In this document: positions 15,248 through 15,408 of the stretch, one piece after another
Position numbering within the stretch: the first letter of the stretch is position 1
Layout: every line of letters starts with the position of its first letter
Assembly: GCA_000151295.1 (NCBI GenBank)
Contig: GG745357.1
Span: 219,049-234,456 of the forward strand
Direction of reading: 5' to 3'
DNA length: 15,408 nucleotides
Origin: Allomyces macrogynus ATCC 38327
Lineage: Eukaryota; Blastocladiomycota; Blastocladiomycetes; Blastocladiales; Blastocladiaceae
Made by a program: the position numbers and the translations under genes
The notes under the pieces: generated by a model
Database searches by the model: none
The model's input: only the letters and a program-made list of their open reading frames with translations
Told to the model about the DNA's origin: nothing

Positions 15248-15408
15248 TCAGCGCGTCGGCTGCAGAAAGTCGCAGATGTTGTTGGCCGCGGTCGGCTGGT
15301 CGGTCGCGTCGACGTCGTCGTCGTCCAGTCGAAGCGGCCACGTCGTGATCTCGGGTCGAGCGCGTGGCGACGGATGGTGGAGGAGATGGGCAGGGACCGA
15401 CGCGCGCG
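15248..15408 (-). CDS. Possible 3' end of an upstream minus-strand gene (partial)
   Basis: A minus-strand frame is open from the window edge to TGA at 15250-15248. Its last 34 residues look protein-like, with EITTWPLRLDDDDVDATDQP followed by TAANNICDFLQPTR. The more upstream part is Pro/His-rich and less convincing, so an exon boundary may lie inside. The family is not recognised, and too little is visible for a function. It would be head-to-tail with the beta-COP gene. Confidence 0.3.
   Translation of the reverse strand, partial: RASVPAHLLHHPSPRARPEITTWPLRLDDDDVDATDQPTAANNICDFLQPTR

Noticed and set aside
1..15408. Bacterial-type systems: operons, CRISPR arrays, toxin-antitoxin pairs, phage or plasmid genes
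   Set aside because: Genes are spliced, widely spaced and on both strands, and the recognisable ones are eukaryotic; no CRISPR-like spaced repeats were seen.

Overview
The window looks like nuclear DNA of a GC-rich eukaryote, most likely a fungus and possibly a flagellated early-diverging one (inference). The evidence is spliceosomal introns of about 60-115 bp with branch-point-like CTAAC/CTGAC motifs, a full-length beta-COP gene, a type II membrane GT47 exostosin, large Ser/Pro-rich proteins, and a damaged gene carrying a YGAWY-x-P-x-x-W segment that recalls the FAM47 family. No rRNA, tRNA, CRISPR array, prophage or bacterial operon is visible.

Layout, left to right: (1) a disordered Ser/Thr-Pro-rich protein with four VPxAPxxTPVxE boxes (78-1973, +). 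(2) A tiny gene encoding 89 residues, 54 of them in three 18-residue repeats (2716-2985, +). (3) A GT47 exostosin-like glycosyltransferase (3605-5383, +). (4) A convergent unknown helical protein (about 5468-6228, -). (5) A divergent, frame-broken FAM47-like gene (about 6945-8583, +). (6) A short spliced gene candidate (9158-9626, +). (7) A TATA-containing promoter followed by an unknown 457-residue protein (9974-11347, +). (8) The coatomer beta subunit gene (15118-12055, -), with two introns near its start. (9) The open 3' end of another minus-strand frame at the right edge (15248-15408).

Two structural signals stand out. A diverged direct repeat of about 220 bp sits immediately upstream of genes 5 and 6 (about 6712-6945 and 8886-9145), which suggests a duplicated promoter module or a small mobile or ncRNA element. 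The beta-COP gene also carries about eight single-base length changes, mostly in homopolymers and concentrated in some 180 bp near its 3' end, while the encoded residues remain well conserved. That pattern fits uncorrected sequencing or assembly indels better than gene decay, and it probably explains broken frames elsewhere in the window (start of gene 1, gene 5, perhaps genes 4 and 6).

The genes do not form an evident pathway. Beta-COP and the exostosin both act at the Golgi, but there is no sign that they are linked functionally. I see no convincing defence, toxin or biosynthetic system. The best candidates for new biology are the 18-residue-repeat protein and the duplicated upstream element.
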